A DNA stretch of 64,000 nucleotides from the NCBI RefSeq assembly GCF_000974985.2, contig NZ_LAVA02000022.1:1-64000 (forward strand), read 5' to 3'. Shown here one piece after another: positions 8,382 to 16,737 of the stretch. The translations under genes were made by a program, and so were the position numbers. Under the pieces are notes generated by a model that was not told where the DNA came from, did no database searches, and saw only the letters and a program-made list of their open reading frames with translations. Every line of letters begins with the position of its first letter. Within the stretch, counting starts at the first letter, position 1. The stretch is from Streptomyces mangrovisoli. GTDB taxonomy: Bacteria > Actinomycetota > Actinomycetes > Streptomycetales > Streptomycetaceae.

Positions 8382-8903
8382 TCACTTGATGAGGGCGTTC
8401 GCCACCACGACGACGACCCCGAGCAGCGCGTCACCCACGCCGATCGCCACGGCCGCCGGCCACTTGCGTGCCCCCGAGCGGGCGGTGACCAGGCCGAGGA
8501 GGAACAGGATGACGATGTTCAGCGCGAAGGCCGGGTACTCGACGTCCTTCGCGGGCCACCAGCCGAGCCCGGCGCCCACCAGCACCAGCACGGTCGGCAG
8601 CACCGCCACGACCAGCGGCCACTCCTCGCCGAGGATGCGCAGCACGTCCCAGCGGCGGTGCGGGGTGCGCTCGGCGATGTAGTGGGCGTAGCCGTGCGCG
8701 AGCGCCGAGGCGAAGGCGGTGACCAGGAGCCATGCGGCGTCGTAGCGGCGGCTGCTCTGCGTGGTGTGCCCGTAGTGGGTGAGCGCCGCGACCATCGAGC
8801 TGGCCAGCACGGAGCCGTAGACACCGCCGAAGAGCACGGCCTCACGGGTGTCGTGCCGGTGCGGCCGGTCCGGCCGCCGCGCGGTCGTCGCGGGGGTCGC
8901 CAT
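8382..8903 (-). CDS. Small integral membrane protein, unknown function
   Basis: A 173-residue protein with about five hydrophobic segments (about 18-42, 58-80, 92-113, 122-138, 147-172) and a short charged loop RTPHRRWDVLR. I do not recognise a specific family. ATG 8903 follows GAGGGC; the frame stays open upstream to GTG codons, but the extension is low-complexity. It is separated from the serine-hydrolase-like gene by 137 bp of plain GC-rich sequence, so co-transcription is uncertain. Confidence 0.65.
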   Translation of the reverse strand: MATPATTARRPDRPHRHDTREAVLFGGVYGSVLASSMVAALTHYGHTTQSSRRYDAAWLLVTAFASALAHGYAHYIAERTPHRRWDVLRILGEEWPLVVAVLPTVLVLVGAGLGWWPAKDVEYPAFALNIVILFLLGLVTARSGARKWPAAVAIGVGDALLGVVVVVANALIK

Positions 8904-9045
8904 GCCCTCAACGATCACCCGGGCCGCGCCAGGCCGCCATTCCGGCGGGCGCGGCGGTCCGGGCGACGATCTGTCCGCCCGTCCGCGCCGATACCCCACA
9001 CAGTGTCGACGGCCGTCCGCCGTACGGCGTGGCTAGGGTCGGCGC

Positions 9046-9390
9046 ATGACCCACAGCTTCGCTCTGCACGTGCCCGACGCCGTACTCGAACCCGAGCCCC
9101 TCGAACCGGAACAGATCGTCTCCGGTGAGCCGGTGGTGACCGGCACGGTGGTGTGGGAGTCGGACGACGGCCGCCAGGTGCGCGGGATCTGGCAGATCAC
9201 CCCCGGGGTGGTCACCGACACGGAGGCGGACGAGGTGTTCGTCGTGCTGAGCGGTTCGGCCACCATCGAGGTCGAGGGCGGGCCCACGCTGCGGGTCGGA
9301 CCCGGCGACATGGCGGTCCTGCGCGAGGGCGACCGTACGACGTGGACGGTGCACGAGACCCTGCGGAAGGTGTACGCCATCAATCTGTGA
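9046..9390 (+). CDS. Cupin domain protein (Cupin_3 / EutQ-like)
   Basis: A 114-residue single cupin. The strands GIWQITPGVVTDTEADEVFVVLSGSATIEV and LRVGPGDMAVLREGDRTTWTVHETLRKVYAI match the Cupin_3 (DUF861) pattern of small beta-barrel proteins. The usual metal-binding histidines of motif 1 are reduced. TAGGGT (9034-9039) ends six bases before the ATG, consistent with a leaderless mRNA. Its 3' end overlaps the convergent LacI gene by 11 bp. Function is unknown. Confidence 0.75.
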   Translation: MTHSFALHVPDAVLEPEPLEPEQIVSGEPVVTGTVVWESDDGRQVRGIWQITPGVVTDTEADEVFVVLSGSATIEVEGGPTLRVGPGDMAVLREGDRTTWTVHETLRKVYAINL

Positions 9391-10393
9391 CCGGGGCCGG
9401 CGGCCTCCCCGTCGTCCCCCTGACCCGCAGCGCCGGTGTCGAGAGCAGGACCCGGCCCGCTTCCCCGGGCCGGGCCAGCCGGTCGAGGAGGCAGCGCGCC
9501 GCCCGGCGGCCGACCTCGTGGCCCGCGGCGTCGACCGTGGTGAGCCAGACGTGCCGCAGCCGCGCGATGTTCGTGTCGTCGTAGCCCGTGACGGACAGGT
9601 CGCGCGGCACTTCGAGGCCCAGTTCGGCGGCGGCGGACAGCGCGCCGACCGCGGTGATGTCGTTGACCGCGCAGAGCGCGGTGGGCCGTTCGGCGCGGCC
9701 CAGCAGCCGTACGGTGGCGCGGTAGCCGCCCTCCTCCGTCATGTCGCCGGGCTCGACCAGCGCCGTGCCGTCGAGGCCGTGCGCCCGCATGGTGGCCTCG
9801 AAGCTGCGCCGGCGCAGCTCGCCGACGGCGCCGTAGCCCGCGATGTGCGCGATCCGGCGGTGGCCGAGGCCGATGAGGTGCTCGGTGACCAGACGGGCGC
9901 CGTGCTCGTCGTCGGCCGCGACCGTGTCGACACCCGGCGGCACCGCCTCGCGGGCGCCCGCGACGACGACCGGGATGCGGGCGGCGACCGGTCCGAGGGC
10001 GGCGGGATCGGGCAGCGTGCCGACCACGACCAGGCCGTCGGCCTGGAGGTCCAGGAAGGGTCCCGCGAGGTCGTGTCCGGCCCGGCGGCTGAGCCGGGCG
10101 TCGGCGAGCAGCATGTGCAGTCCGCTCGCGTGGAGCAGCGGGTTCAGGCCGTCGAGGAGGTCCACGTACCAGGGGTTGCGCAGGTCGTTCAGGAGCACGC
10201 CGACGGTGCGGGTGCGCTGCTCGCTGAGGCTGCGCGCGGCCGCGTTCGGCCGGTAGCCGAGCTCGCGCACGGCCCGCAGCACCGCCTCGCGCTTCTCCGG
10301 CCGCACCTGCTCGGAGCCGCGCAGCACGAGCGAGACCAGCGACTTCGACACCCCGGCCCGGTCGGCCACGTCGCGGATGGTCGGCGCTCTCAT
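9380..10393 (-). CDS. LacI family transcriptional regulator
   Basis: A 337-residue LacI/GalR regulator. The HTH is TIRDVADRAGVSKSLVSLVL (about 5-24), followed by the hinge YRPNAAARSLSEQRTRTVGV and a periplasmic-binding-protein-like effector domain. I place the start at ATG 10393 (MRAPTIRD), the normal LacI N-terminus. An upstream in-frame ATG at 10432 would put coding sequence over the presumed promoter and operator. It is divergent from the Gfo/Idh/MocA gene at 10537, and operator-like TGGACCGGTCCA elements flank both promoters, so it probably controls that dehydrogenase operon in response to a sugar or cyclitol. Confidence 0.85.
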   Translation of the reverse strand: MRAPTIRDVADRAGVSKSLVSLVLRGSEQVRPEKREAVLRAVRELGYRPNAAARSLSEQRTRTVGVLLNDLRNPWYVDLLDGLNPLLHASGLHMLLADARLSRRAGHDLAGPFLDLQADGLVVVGTLPDPAALGPVAARIPVVVAGAREAVPPGVDTVAADDEHGARLVTEHLIGLGHRRIAHIAGYGAVGELRRRSFEATMRAHGLDGTALVEPGDMTEEGGYRATVRLLGRAERPTALCAVNDITAVGALSAAAELGLEVPRDLSVTGYDDTNIARLRHVWLTTVDAAGHEVGRRAARCLLDRLARPGEAGRVLLSTPALRVRGTTGRPPAPVTD

Positions 10394-10419
10394 GGACGGA
10401 CCGTTTCCTGCGGCATGGG

Positions 10420-10431
10420 TGGACCGTTCCA
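10420..10431. promoter_or_regulatory. Putative LacI operator, left
   Basis: TGGACCGTTCCA, one base from the perfect palindrome TGGACCGGTCCA found at 10502. It covers the likely -10 region of the lacI-type gene. Confidence 0.6.
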
Positions 10432-10446
10432 TGAGGAGTGGCGCCC

Positions 10447-10486
10447 TGTCAAAGAGCTTGACACGTGCGGGAACCCGTCACAGTGT
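10447..10486. promoter_or_regulatory. Divergent promoters with back-to-back -35 elements
   Basis: TGTCAA (10447-10452) and TTGACA (10458-10463) form an inverted repeat, that is, one perfect TTGACA -35 box on each strand. On the plus strand CAGTGT (10481-10486) follows at 17 bp and would serve as -10 for the dehydrogenase gene. Confidence 0.6.
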
Positions 10487-10501
10487 GGGTCGAAGAGGAA
10501 A

Positions 10502-10513
10502 TGGACCGGTCCA
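10502..10513. promoter_or_regulatory. Putative LacI operator, right
   Basis: A perfect 12-bp palindrome TGGACCGGTCCA just downstream of the plus-strand promoter and upstream of the dehydrogenase start. LacI-family operators typically have a central CG dyad like this one. Confidence 0.65.
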
Positions 10514-10536
10514 AAGAAGTCGTGGGAAGGGCTGTC

Positions 10537-11691
10537 ATGGTGGAGACACTCGGGGTGGCGGTCGTCGGGTTCGGCTGGATGGGCCGGGTGCACACCCGGG
10601 CGTACGCCCGCCTCCCGCACCATTTCCCCGGGCTCGGCCTGCGTCCGAAGCTGGTGACGGTGGCCGAGGAGGTCGCGGACCGGGCGGCGGAGGCGGCCGC
10701 GCACTACGGCTTCGAGTCGGCCACCCGCGACTGGCGGGAGGTGGCCGCCGATCCGCGGGTGGCGGCGGTGAGCATCACCGCGCCCAACTTCCTGCACCGC
10801 GAGATCGGTGTCGCCATGGCCGAGGCGGGCAAGCACATCTGGATCGAGAAGCCGGTGGGCCTGACCGCGGGGGACGCCCGCGCGGTCGCGGACGCGGTGG
10901 CGAAGGCGGGCGTGCGGGGCACGGTCGGCTTCAACTACCGCAACGCGCCCGCCGTCGAGGCCGCCCGGTCCTTGATCGCCTCCGGCGGGATCGGCACGGT
11001 CACCCATGTCCGCATCCGCCTGTTCAGCGACTACGCCGCCCATCCGGAGTCCGCGCTGACCTGGCGGTACGAGCGGGAACGCGGGGGCAGCGGGGTCCTC
11101 GGCGACCTGGCCTCGCACGGCGTGGACCTCGCCCGGTACCTGCTCGGCGACATCGCCGCACTGACCGCCGACACCGCGATCTTCGTGCCGGAGCGGGCCC
11201 GGCCGGCCGGCGCCACCGCCGGCCACACCCGGGCCGCGGGCGGCACGCTCGGCCCGGTCGAGAACGAGGACTACGTCGGCTGCCTGCTGCGCTTCGCCTC
11301 CGGCGCGCGGGGCGTGCTGGAGGCGAGCCGGATCTCCGTCGGCGAGCAGAACACCTACGGCTTCGAGGTGCACGGCACCACGGGCGCGGTCTTCTGGGAC
11401 TTCCGCCGCATGGGCGAGCTGCGGGTCGGCACCGGCACGGGCTACCAGGACCAGCCCGTCAGCACGGTCCATGTCGGCCCGGGGGCGGGCGAGTTCGCCG
11501 CCTTCCAGCCCGGCGCGGCGAACGCGATGGGCTACGACGACCTCAAGGTGATCGAGGCCCACCGCTTCCTGCGCTCGATCGCCGAGGGCAGGCCGTACGG
11601 CGCCACGCCCGAGGACGCGGTGCGGGCCGCGGAGGTGCTGGACGCGATGGCGCGGTCCGCCGCGAGCGGGACCTGGGTGACGTTGGCGTAG
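10537..11691 (+). CDS. Gfo/Idh/MocA family oxidoreductase (inositol/sugar dehydrogenase-like)
   Basis: A 384-residue NAD(P)-dependent dehydrogenase. The N-terminal Rossmann fold starts VAVVGFGWMGRVHTRAY, the family EKPVGLT motif follows near 104, and the C-terminal substrate domain has the GDLASHGVDLARYLLG helix with its catalytic-type His/Asp. ATG 10537 is preceded by GGAAGGG. It is the first gene of a plus-strand run and lies next to a LacI gene with operators on both promoters. In the inositol context it may oxidise myo-inositol, another inositol isomer or an inosose. The exact substrate cannot be assigned. Confidence 0.82.
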   Translation: MVETLGVAVVGFGWMGRVHTRAYARLPHHFPGLGLRPKLVTVAEEVADRAAEAAAHYGFESATRDWREVAADPRVAAVSITAPNFLHREIGVAMAEAGKHIWIEKPVGLTAGDARAVADAVAKAGVRGTVGFNYRNAPAVEAARSLIASGGIGTVTHVRIRLFSDYAAHPESALTWRYERERGGSGVLGDLASHGVDLARYLLGDIAALTADTAIFVPERARPAGATAGHTRAAGGTLGPVENEDYVGCLLRFASGARGVLEASRISVGEQNTYGFEVHGTTGAVFWDFRRMGELRVGTGTGYQDQPVSTVHVGPGAGEFAAFQPGAANAMGYDDLKVIEAHRFLRSIAEGRPYGATPEDAVRAAEVLDAMARSAASGTWVTLA

Positions 11692-11773
11692 GCCATGGGG
11701 GGCGGCGGACGAACCGCCGAACGCCAGGGGCTTGATGGGTTTTTGATGGCTTCCTGCCGATTGTCCGCAGGGT

Positions 11774-11785
11774 TTGTCATGACAA
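11774..11785. promoter_or_regulatory. Palindromic operator, matches the IolR (GntR) consensus
   Basis: TTGTCATGACAA is a perfect 12-bp palindrome 73 bp before the SDR start. Its inner ten bases TGTCATGACA fit KGWCHTRACA, the consensus I recall for the GntR-type IolR of Corynebacterium glutamicum. A second match lies at 20818-20827, and a GntR/UTRA gene is at 24868. Confidence 0.55.
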
Positions 11786-11857
11786 GAATGGCAACGCCGC
11801 GGTCGTCCGGACATCGGTCAAGAGACCCATCGATCAAGAGACTGGGGGCGGGACTTC

Positions 11858-12634
11858 ATGGGACTTCTCGACGGCAAGGCCGTCCTCGTCAACGGCGGCA
11901 CCCAGGGGATCGGCGCCGCCGTCGCGCGGGCCGCGGTCCGCGAGGGGGCCGTCGTCGCCGTCACCGGGCGGCGCCCCGGGCCGGGCGAGGCGCTGGTCGC
12001 CGAGCTGACCGAGGCGGGCGGCAAGGCGCGGTTCGTCCGCGCCGACCTCTCCGACGCGGAGCAGGCCAGGGCGTCCGTCCGGGAGACGGTCGAGACCTAC
12101 GGCCGGATCGACTGCCTGGTGAACTCCGCCGGGCTGACCTCCCGCGGCACCCTGCTCGACACCACGCCCGACCTGTTCGACGCGCACATCGCGGTCAACC
12201 TCAAGGGACCGTTCTTCGCCATGCAGGCGGCGGTCGCGGACATGGTGGCCCGCAAGGCACCCGGCACGATCGTCAACATCATCACCTCCTCCGCGCACGG
12301 CGGGCAGCCGTTCCTCACGCCGTACGTCACCGCCAAGGCCGGGCTCATGGGCCTCACCCGCAACGCGGCGCACGCGCACCGCTGGGACCGCGTCCGGATC
12401 AACGGCCTGAACATCGGCTGGACCGCGACGGAGGGCGAGGACGCCACCCAGCGCGCCTTCCACGGCGCCGGGGACGACTGGCGCGAACAGGCCGCGGAGC
12501 GGCTGCCGCTCGGCAGGCTCGGCCGGCCCGACGAGATCGCCGACTTCGTCGTCCTGCTGCTGTCGGAGCGCTCGGGCGTCGTCACCGGATCGGTCATCGA
12601 CTGGGACCAGAACGTCCTCGGCGGCCTCGACTGA
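11858..12634 (+). CDS. Short-chain dehydrogenase/reductase (inositol region)
   Basis: A 258-residue classical SDR. The nucleotide motif NGGTQGIG spans 12-19, the NSAG-type motif is near 89-92, and the catalytic Ser 144/145, Tyr156 and Lys160 (YVTAK) are present. The C-terminus (VTGSVIDWDQNVLGG) replaces the usual VDGG with an Asp-Trp-Asp sequence, as in SDRs paired with inositol or sugar-acid genes. It lies between two Gfo/Idh/MocA genes, and a palindromic IolR-like site is upstream. Oxidation of a cyclitol or reduction of an inosose is plausible. Confidence 0.8.
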   Translation: MGLLDGKAVLVNGGTQGIGAAVARAAVREGAVVAVTGRRPGPGEALVAELTEAGGKARFVRADLSDAEQARASVRETVETYGRIDCLVNSAGLTSRGTLLDTTPDLFDAHIAVNLKGPFFAMQAAVADMVARKAPGTIVNIITSSAHGGQPFLTPYVTAKAGLMGLTRNAAHAHRWDRVRINGLNIGWTATEGEDATQRAFHGAGDDWREQAAERLPLGRLGRPDEIADFVVLLLSERSGVVTGSVIDWDQNVLGGLD

Positions 12635-12681
12635 CTCTTCTCGCCCACACCCCACCCGCTCGACCTAGGAGCCGCACCCTC

Positions 12682-13689
12682 ATGCGCATCGGAATCCTCG
12701 GCCTCGGCCGTATCGGCGCCTTCCACGCCGAGACCCTGTCCGGGCTGGACGCCGTCGAGTCGCTCGTCGTCGCCGATCCGTTCGCCGACGCGGCCAAGGC
12801 CGCCGCGGAGCGGTTCGGGGCCGAGGTCGCGGACTCGCCCGAGGCGATGCTGGCCGCCGGGGTGGACGGCATCGTGGTGGCGGCGGCCACCGACGCCCAC
12901 CCCGGACTGATCCTCGCGGGCGTCGGCGCGGGCGTCCCGGTCTTCTGCGAGAAGCCCGTCGCCCGCACGACGGCGGAGGGCGTCGAGGTGCTGCGGGCCG
13001 TCCGGGACGGGGGCGTGCCGATCCAGATCGGCTACAACCGCCGCTTCGACGCCGGGTTCGCCGCCGCGCGGGCCGCGGTGCTCGGCGGGGAGCTGGGACC
13101 GCTGCACACCGTCCGCTCGACGACCCTCGACCCGGCCCCGCCGCCGGCCGCGTACATCGCCGCCTCCGGCGGCATCTTCCGCGACTGCTCGGTGCACGAC
13201 TTCGACATCATCCGCTGGGTGACGGGTCGCGAGGTGCGCGAGGTGTACGCCGTCGGCGGCAACCGCGGCGCCGGGTACATCGCGGAGGCCGGCGACGCCG
13301 ACACCACCGGCGCGCTCCTGACCCTCGACGACGGCACGATCGCGGTCGTCTCCAACTCCCGTCACAACGGCCTGGGTTACGACGTACGCATGGAGCTGCA
13401 CGGCTTCCGGGACTCGATCGCGGTGGGCCTGGAGGACAAGCTCCCGCTGCGCTCGGTGGAGCCCGGGGTCGGCTTCCCGGCGGGCACCCCGCACGACTTC
13501 TTCATGGACCGCTTCGCCGACGCCTACCGCGCCGAACTCACCGCGTTCACCGAGGTCGTGGCCGGCACCCGGCCGTCCCCTTGCACGATCGAGGACGCGC
13601 TGGAGGCCGGCTGGATCGCGGAGGCCGCCACCCTGTCCCTCGCGGAGCACCGGCCGGTGACGGTTGCGGAGGTCCGCGAGGGCGCCTGA
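12682..13689 (+). CDS. iolG: Inositol 2-dehydrogenase-like Gfo/Idh/MocA oxidoreductase
   Basis: A 335-residue protein. GILGLGRIGAFHAETL forms the Rossmann start, EKPVARTTAEGVEVL (about 94-108) is the EKP motif, and RDCSVHDFDIIRWVTGREV carries the catalytic Asp/His. This pattern is typical of bacterial myo-inositol 2-dehydrogenase (IolG/IdhA), which oxidises myo-inositol to 2-keto-myo-inositol with NAD+. ATG 12682 follows AGGAG at 12667. It is 47 bp after the SDR stop, in the same operon. The symbol rests on family resemblance plus iolB and iolD nearby. Confidence 0.75.
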   Translation: MRIGILGLGRIGAFHAETLSGLDAVESLVVADPFADAAKAAAERFGAEVADSPEAMLAAGVDGIVVAAATDAHPGLILAGVGAGVPVFCEKPVARTTAEGVEVLRAVRDGGVPIQIGYNRRFDAGFAAARAAVLGGELGPLHTVRSTTLDPAPPPAAYIAASGGIFRDCSVHDFDIIRWVTGREVREVYAVGGNRGAGYIAEAGDADTTGALLTLDDGTIAVVSNSRHNGLGYDVRMELHGFRDSIAVGLEDKLPLRSVEPGVGFPAGTPHDFFMDRFADAYRAELTAFTEVVAGTRPSPCTIEDALEAGWIAEAATLSLAEHRPVTVAEVREGA

Positions 13690-13714
13690 CGTGCCGTCAT
13701 GTTCCTTTCGCCGG

Positions 13715-14515
13715 TCAGGCGACTCCGCCGTTCGTGAACAGGACCTGCCCGTTGATCCAGCGGGCGGGTCCGGCGAGGAACGCCACCGTCTCCGCGATGT
13801 CCTCGGGGGTGCCGAGGCGCTCCAGCGGGGCCGCCTTCGCGAGGCCGTCGATCGCGGCCTGGTCCTTGCCGTCGAGGAACAGGGGCGTGGCGGTGGGGCC
13901 GGGCGCGACGGCGTTCACCGTGATGTCCCTGCCGCGCAGTTCGCGCGCGAGGACGAGGGTCATGCCCTCCACGGCGGCCTTGCTCGCCGCGTAGGCGCCG
14001 TAGGACGGGAACCGGAGGCGGGTGACGGAGGTCGAGAAGTTGACCAGCGCGCCGCCCGGCCGCAGCCGGCGGGCCGCCTGCTGGGACACCACGAACGTGC
14101 CGCGGATGTTGGTGCGGTGCATCCGGTCCAGGTCGTCGAGGTCCAGGGTGGCGATCGGCGAAAGGAGCATGATCCCGGCCGTGTTGACGACCACGTCAAT
14201 GCCGCCGAACTCCCGTTCCACGGCGTCGAACGCCTCGCTCATGGCCCGCTCGTCGGCGACGTCGCCGCCGACGGCGACAGCCCGTCCGCCGGCCTCGGTG
14301 ACGGCGGCGACCGTCTCGTCCGCGCGCGCCTTGTTGCCGGCGTAGTGGACGGCGACGGCGATGCCGTCCCGGGCCAGCCGCTCGACGACGGCCCGGCCGA
14401 TGCCGCCGGAACCGCCGGTGACCAGGGCGACGCGGGCGGGCGCCTGCCGCGGGTGGATGTCGGTGTCGGTGTCGCTGCGGACATCCGTTCCGGCGGGGGT
14501 GTCGATGTCGGTCAT
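13715..14515 (-). CDS. SDR family oxidoreductase, coupled to TetR
   Basis: A 266-residue classical SDR. TGGSGGIG spans 33-40, NTAG 111-114, Tyr175 and Lys179 form YAASK, and the C-terminus GQVLFTNGGVA fits the family. A Thr/Asp-rich N-terminal leader of about 25 residues precedes the fold. ATG 14515 overlaps the stop of the upstream TetR (ATGA), so the two are co-translated from one promoter carrying two perfect operators. TetR-SDR pairs often detoxify a ligand sensed by the regulator; the substrate is unknown. It converges on the iolG-like gene. Confidence 0.82.
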   Translation of the reverse strand: MTDIDTPAGTDVRSDTDTDIHPRQAPARVALVTGGSGGIGRAVVERLARDGIAVAVHYAGNKARADETVAAVTEAGGRAVAVGGDVADERAMSEAFDAVEREFGGIDVVVNTAGIMLLSPIATLDLDDLDRMHRTNIRGTFVVSQQAARRLRPGGALVNFSTSVTRLRFPSYGAYAASKAAVEGMTLVLARELRGRDITVNAVAPGPTATPLFLDGKDQAAIDGLAKAAPLERLGTPEDIAETVAFLAGPARWINGQVLFTNGGVA

Positions 14516-15255
14516 GATGTCGTCCTGTCCTTCAAGTCTTCTGCGGGTGAGGGGCGTTCGGCCGGGTCGGCCGCGGGGATCCGGGTCAGCCACTCGCCGA
14601 ACAGTGCGGACTCGGCCGCGGTGAAGGGTTCCGGGGTGAGGTCGCCGACCGAGGCGAGCAGGGTCGTCACGGCGGCGGCGCGCGCGTCCCCGGCCGGGTC
14701 GGCGGGGGTGGCGGGCCCGGCGAGGATCGCGGCGTGGATCGCGTCCCGGACGAGCGTCGACAGCGACGTGTCCGGGTACAGCCCGGGGCGGGTGATCAGT
14801 GAGAGGGACACGCCGGTGTTGGCCGACATGATCATGCGGGCGGCGGTCTCCGGCGCGACGCGCAGTCTGCCCTGGGCGGCGAGCCGGTCGAGGTCCTCGC
14901 GCAGGATGCGCATCGCCTCGGCGGCGGCCTCGGGGACGGCGCGCAGGCCGGGCGAGACCATCAGCGTGTAGGCGTGGGGGTGGGCCAGCGCGAACGCGGT
15001 GTGGCTGTCCCAGCCGGCGCGGATGTCCCGCAGCGGGTCCTCCGACTTGGCGGCGGCCCGCTTCATGCCGAGGTACTGGTCCCAGACGTGGTCGACGGTG
15101 GCCGCGAGCAGGCCGTCCTTGTCGCCGAACAGCCGGTACAGCACGGGTTGCTGCACACCGGCCGCCTCGCAGACGGCCCGGGTGGACACGTCCCCGGCGG
15201 GCGATTGCGCCAGCAGGGCGGCCGCGGCTTCGATTAGCGCTGCTCTCGTACTCAC
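14512..15255 (-). CDS. TetR family regulator
   Basis: A 247-residue TetR regulator. The HTH region is AGDVSTRAVCEAAGVQQPVLYRLF (about 20-43), and a TetR_C-like ligand domain follows. GTG 15255 (STRAALIEAAAALL) is chosen because a more upstream in-frame ATG would place the first 15-bp operator inside the coding region. Two perfect 15-bp palindromes upstream strongly suggest autoregulation of the TetR-SDR operon. Confidence 0.83.
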   Translation of the reverse strand: MSTRAALIEAAAALLAQSPAGDVSTRAVCEAAGVQQPVLYRLFGDKDGLLAATVDHVWDQYLGMKRAAAKSEDPLRDIRAGWDSHTAFALAHPHAYTLMVSPGLRAVPEAAAEAMRILREDLDRLAAQGRLRVAPETAARMIMSANTGVSLSLITRPGLYPDTSLSTLVRDAIHAAILAGPATPADPAGDARAAAVTTLLASVGDLTPEPFTAAESALFGEWLTRIPAADPAERPSPAEDLKDRTTS

Positions 15256-15270
15256 GTTATCGACGATAAC
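15256..15270. promoter_or_regulatory. TetR operator A
   Basis: Perfect palindrome GTTATCG-A-CGATAAC directly abutting the GTG start of the TetR gene. Confidence 0.78.
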
Positions 15271-15300
15271 AGTCGGGTGGAGCAACGACAACACCCCCGC

Positions 15301-15315
15301 GTTATCGTCGATAAC
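15301..15315. promoter_or_regulatory. TetR operator B
   Basis: Perfect palindrome GTTATCG-T-CGATAAC, identical to operator A except for the central base. The centres are 45 bp apart. Confidence 0.78.
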
Positions 15316-15368
15316 ACGGGGGTGTCACGCGGGCGCGTGAACGGCCCGCGGCGGCTTCCGGTCCTTCT

Positions 15369-15974
15369 CTAGGCGCCGCGCCAGACGTTCGCGAACGCCG
15401 CGTCCTCGATGGAGCGGCGGTGGCGGGCGCCGACGAGTTCGGTCACCGCGTCGTCCACCGCGGCGAGCACCGTGACCACGGGCTCGTCGGTGATCTCGCG
15501 CAGGTCCGCCGTGGGGCCGCCGCTCACGCCCGCCGCCGCCGCGAGCGCGACGAGCACCGGGTCCTCGGCGGCCCAGCGATGACCGGCCCGGGTCCGCGTC
15601 GTCGAGTCGACGAGCGCGATCCGGCCGGTCCAGGAGGGCAGCCAGCGGCGGTGCCGCAGGGCGAGCAGCCCCTCGGCCTCGAAGGCGTCCCGGTACACCC
15701 CGGCCAGGCCCCTGCCGCGGCGCCACAGCCAGTCCTCGACCCGCTCGTGGGGCACCTGGGGGCGCAGGGCGGCGGCGGCCAGGCCGAGCAGGGAGTCCTC
15801 CGGGGCCGGGCCGCCGGCGGGCGCGATCCGCTCCCCGTCCAGGGTGGCGGCGCCGGACCGCACGAGGTCGATCAGCTCGGCTCCGGCGAGGGCGAGCGCG
15901 AGGTCGCCGGGTTCCAGGGGGCGGCCCCGCGTCACGTCGAGAGCGACGACGAAGAGATCACGGGGTGTGGTCAT
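15369..15974 (-). CDS. GPP34 (GOLPH3-like) family protein
   Basis: A 201-residue protein. The opening TPRDLFVVALDVTRGRPLEPGDLALALAGAELIDL and the later helical segments match the Golgi phosphoprotein 3 (GPP34) family. Actinomycete members are about 200-230 residues, and eukaryotic homologues bind phosphoinositides at membranes. The bacterial function is unknown. ATG 15974 is preceded by GGAGCC. It is transcribed toward the TetR-SDR operon but separated from it by the operators. Confidence 0.75.
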   Translation of the reverse strand: MTTPRDLFVVALDVTRGRPLEPGDLALALAGAELIDLVRSGAATLDGERIAPAGGPAPEDSLLGLAAAALRPQVPHERVEDWLWRRGRGLAGVYRDAFEAEGLLALRHRRWLPSWTGRIALVDSTTRTRAGHRWAAEDPVLVALAAAAGVSGGPTADLREITDEPVVTVLAAVDDAVTELVGARHRRSIEDAAFANVWRGA

Positions 15975-16221
15975 CGAGGCTCCGCTCCGGACTGCGCGGG
16001 GCGCGTGCCCGCGTGAGGGGTGGTACGCCGCCGAGCGTAACGCGACGCTTCGCCTCCGGCGCGGACCGTGGCCCTGGCCGGGCTCGGCAGCGGGGGTGCG
16101 GGCCCCCGGACCCGACCCGCCACGTCGCGCGGTTTCCCGCGCCCCGGGTGGGGCCGTGTCCGGCTGCGTTTCGATCCGCGGGCCGGACGGGGCTTGTCGC
16201 GCAGTTCCCCGCGCCCCTACC

Positions 16222-16297
16222 GGGGCCGCCTTCAGGCGCGTACGAACCTGCGGGCCCGCTCGGGCTGAGCGCGCCGTTCCCCGCGCCCCTGACGGGG
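16222..16297. repeat. Left arm of a 76-bp inverted repeat
   Basis: This arm is complementary to 16523-16598 with only about three mismatches. The arms are separated by 225 bp that contain a second, shorter inverted pair. Confidence 0.75.
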
Positions 16298-16522
16298 CAC
16301 CCGTGCCCCTGACGGGGCCGCGTTCAGGTGCGGGCGGACCCGCGGGCCCCTGACGGGGCCGGGTCTCGGTCGTATGGACCCGCGGGTCCGATCGGGCTGA
16401 GCGCGCCGTTCCCCGCGCCCCTGACGGGGCACGCCAGAACGCCCCCTCAGGGGCGCGAGGAACTGCGCGACAAGCCACGTCGGACCCGCAAGCCGGCACA
16501 CAACCCCAGGCGGCACGGCCAA

Positions 16523-16598
16523 CCCCGCCAGGGGCGCGGGGAACTGCGCGCTCAGCCCGAGCGGACCCGCAGGTTCGTACGCGCCTGAAGGCGGCCCC
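16523..16598. repeat. Right arm of a 76-bp inverted repeat
   Basis: Pairs with 16222-16297. It contains one full GCGCGGGGAACTGCGCG core followed by CTCAGCCCGAGCGGACCCGC. Confidence 0.75.
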
Positions 16599-16737
16599 GG
16601 CAGGGGCGCGAGCCGCGTCGGACCCGCAGGGCGGCACGCGGCCCCAGGCGGCCGGGCCAGGGGCGCGGCCCCGGGCGGCCGGGCCAGGGGCGCCGGGTGC
16701 AACCCGGCCAGTCCCCCGCCGACCCCCGCGGAGCGGA

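Larger units (their letters stand above)
16090..16700. repeat. 763-bp intergenic region filled with hairpin-forming repeats
   Basis: No coding sequence is supported between 15975 and 16737. The region contains at least five copies, in both orientations, of a unit with core CAGTTCCCCGCGCCCCT (near 16202, 16275, 16407 and, inverted, 16449 and 16531), joined by CGGACCCGC/GGGCCGG linkers. Copies left of about 16430 point one way and those to the right the other, so the region can fold into nested hairpins. Confidence 0.8.

Noticed and set aside
16090..16700. Possible protein-coding extension upstream of the GPP34 gene through the repeat region
   Set aside because: The open frame is built from the repeat unit (GARGTARSAR-like) and has no start context; the real GPP34 start at 15974 fits the family.
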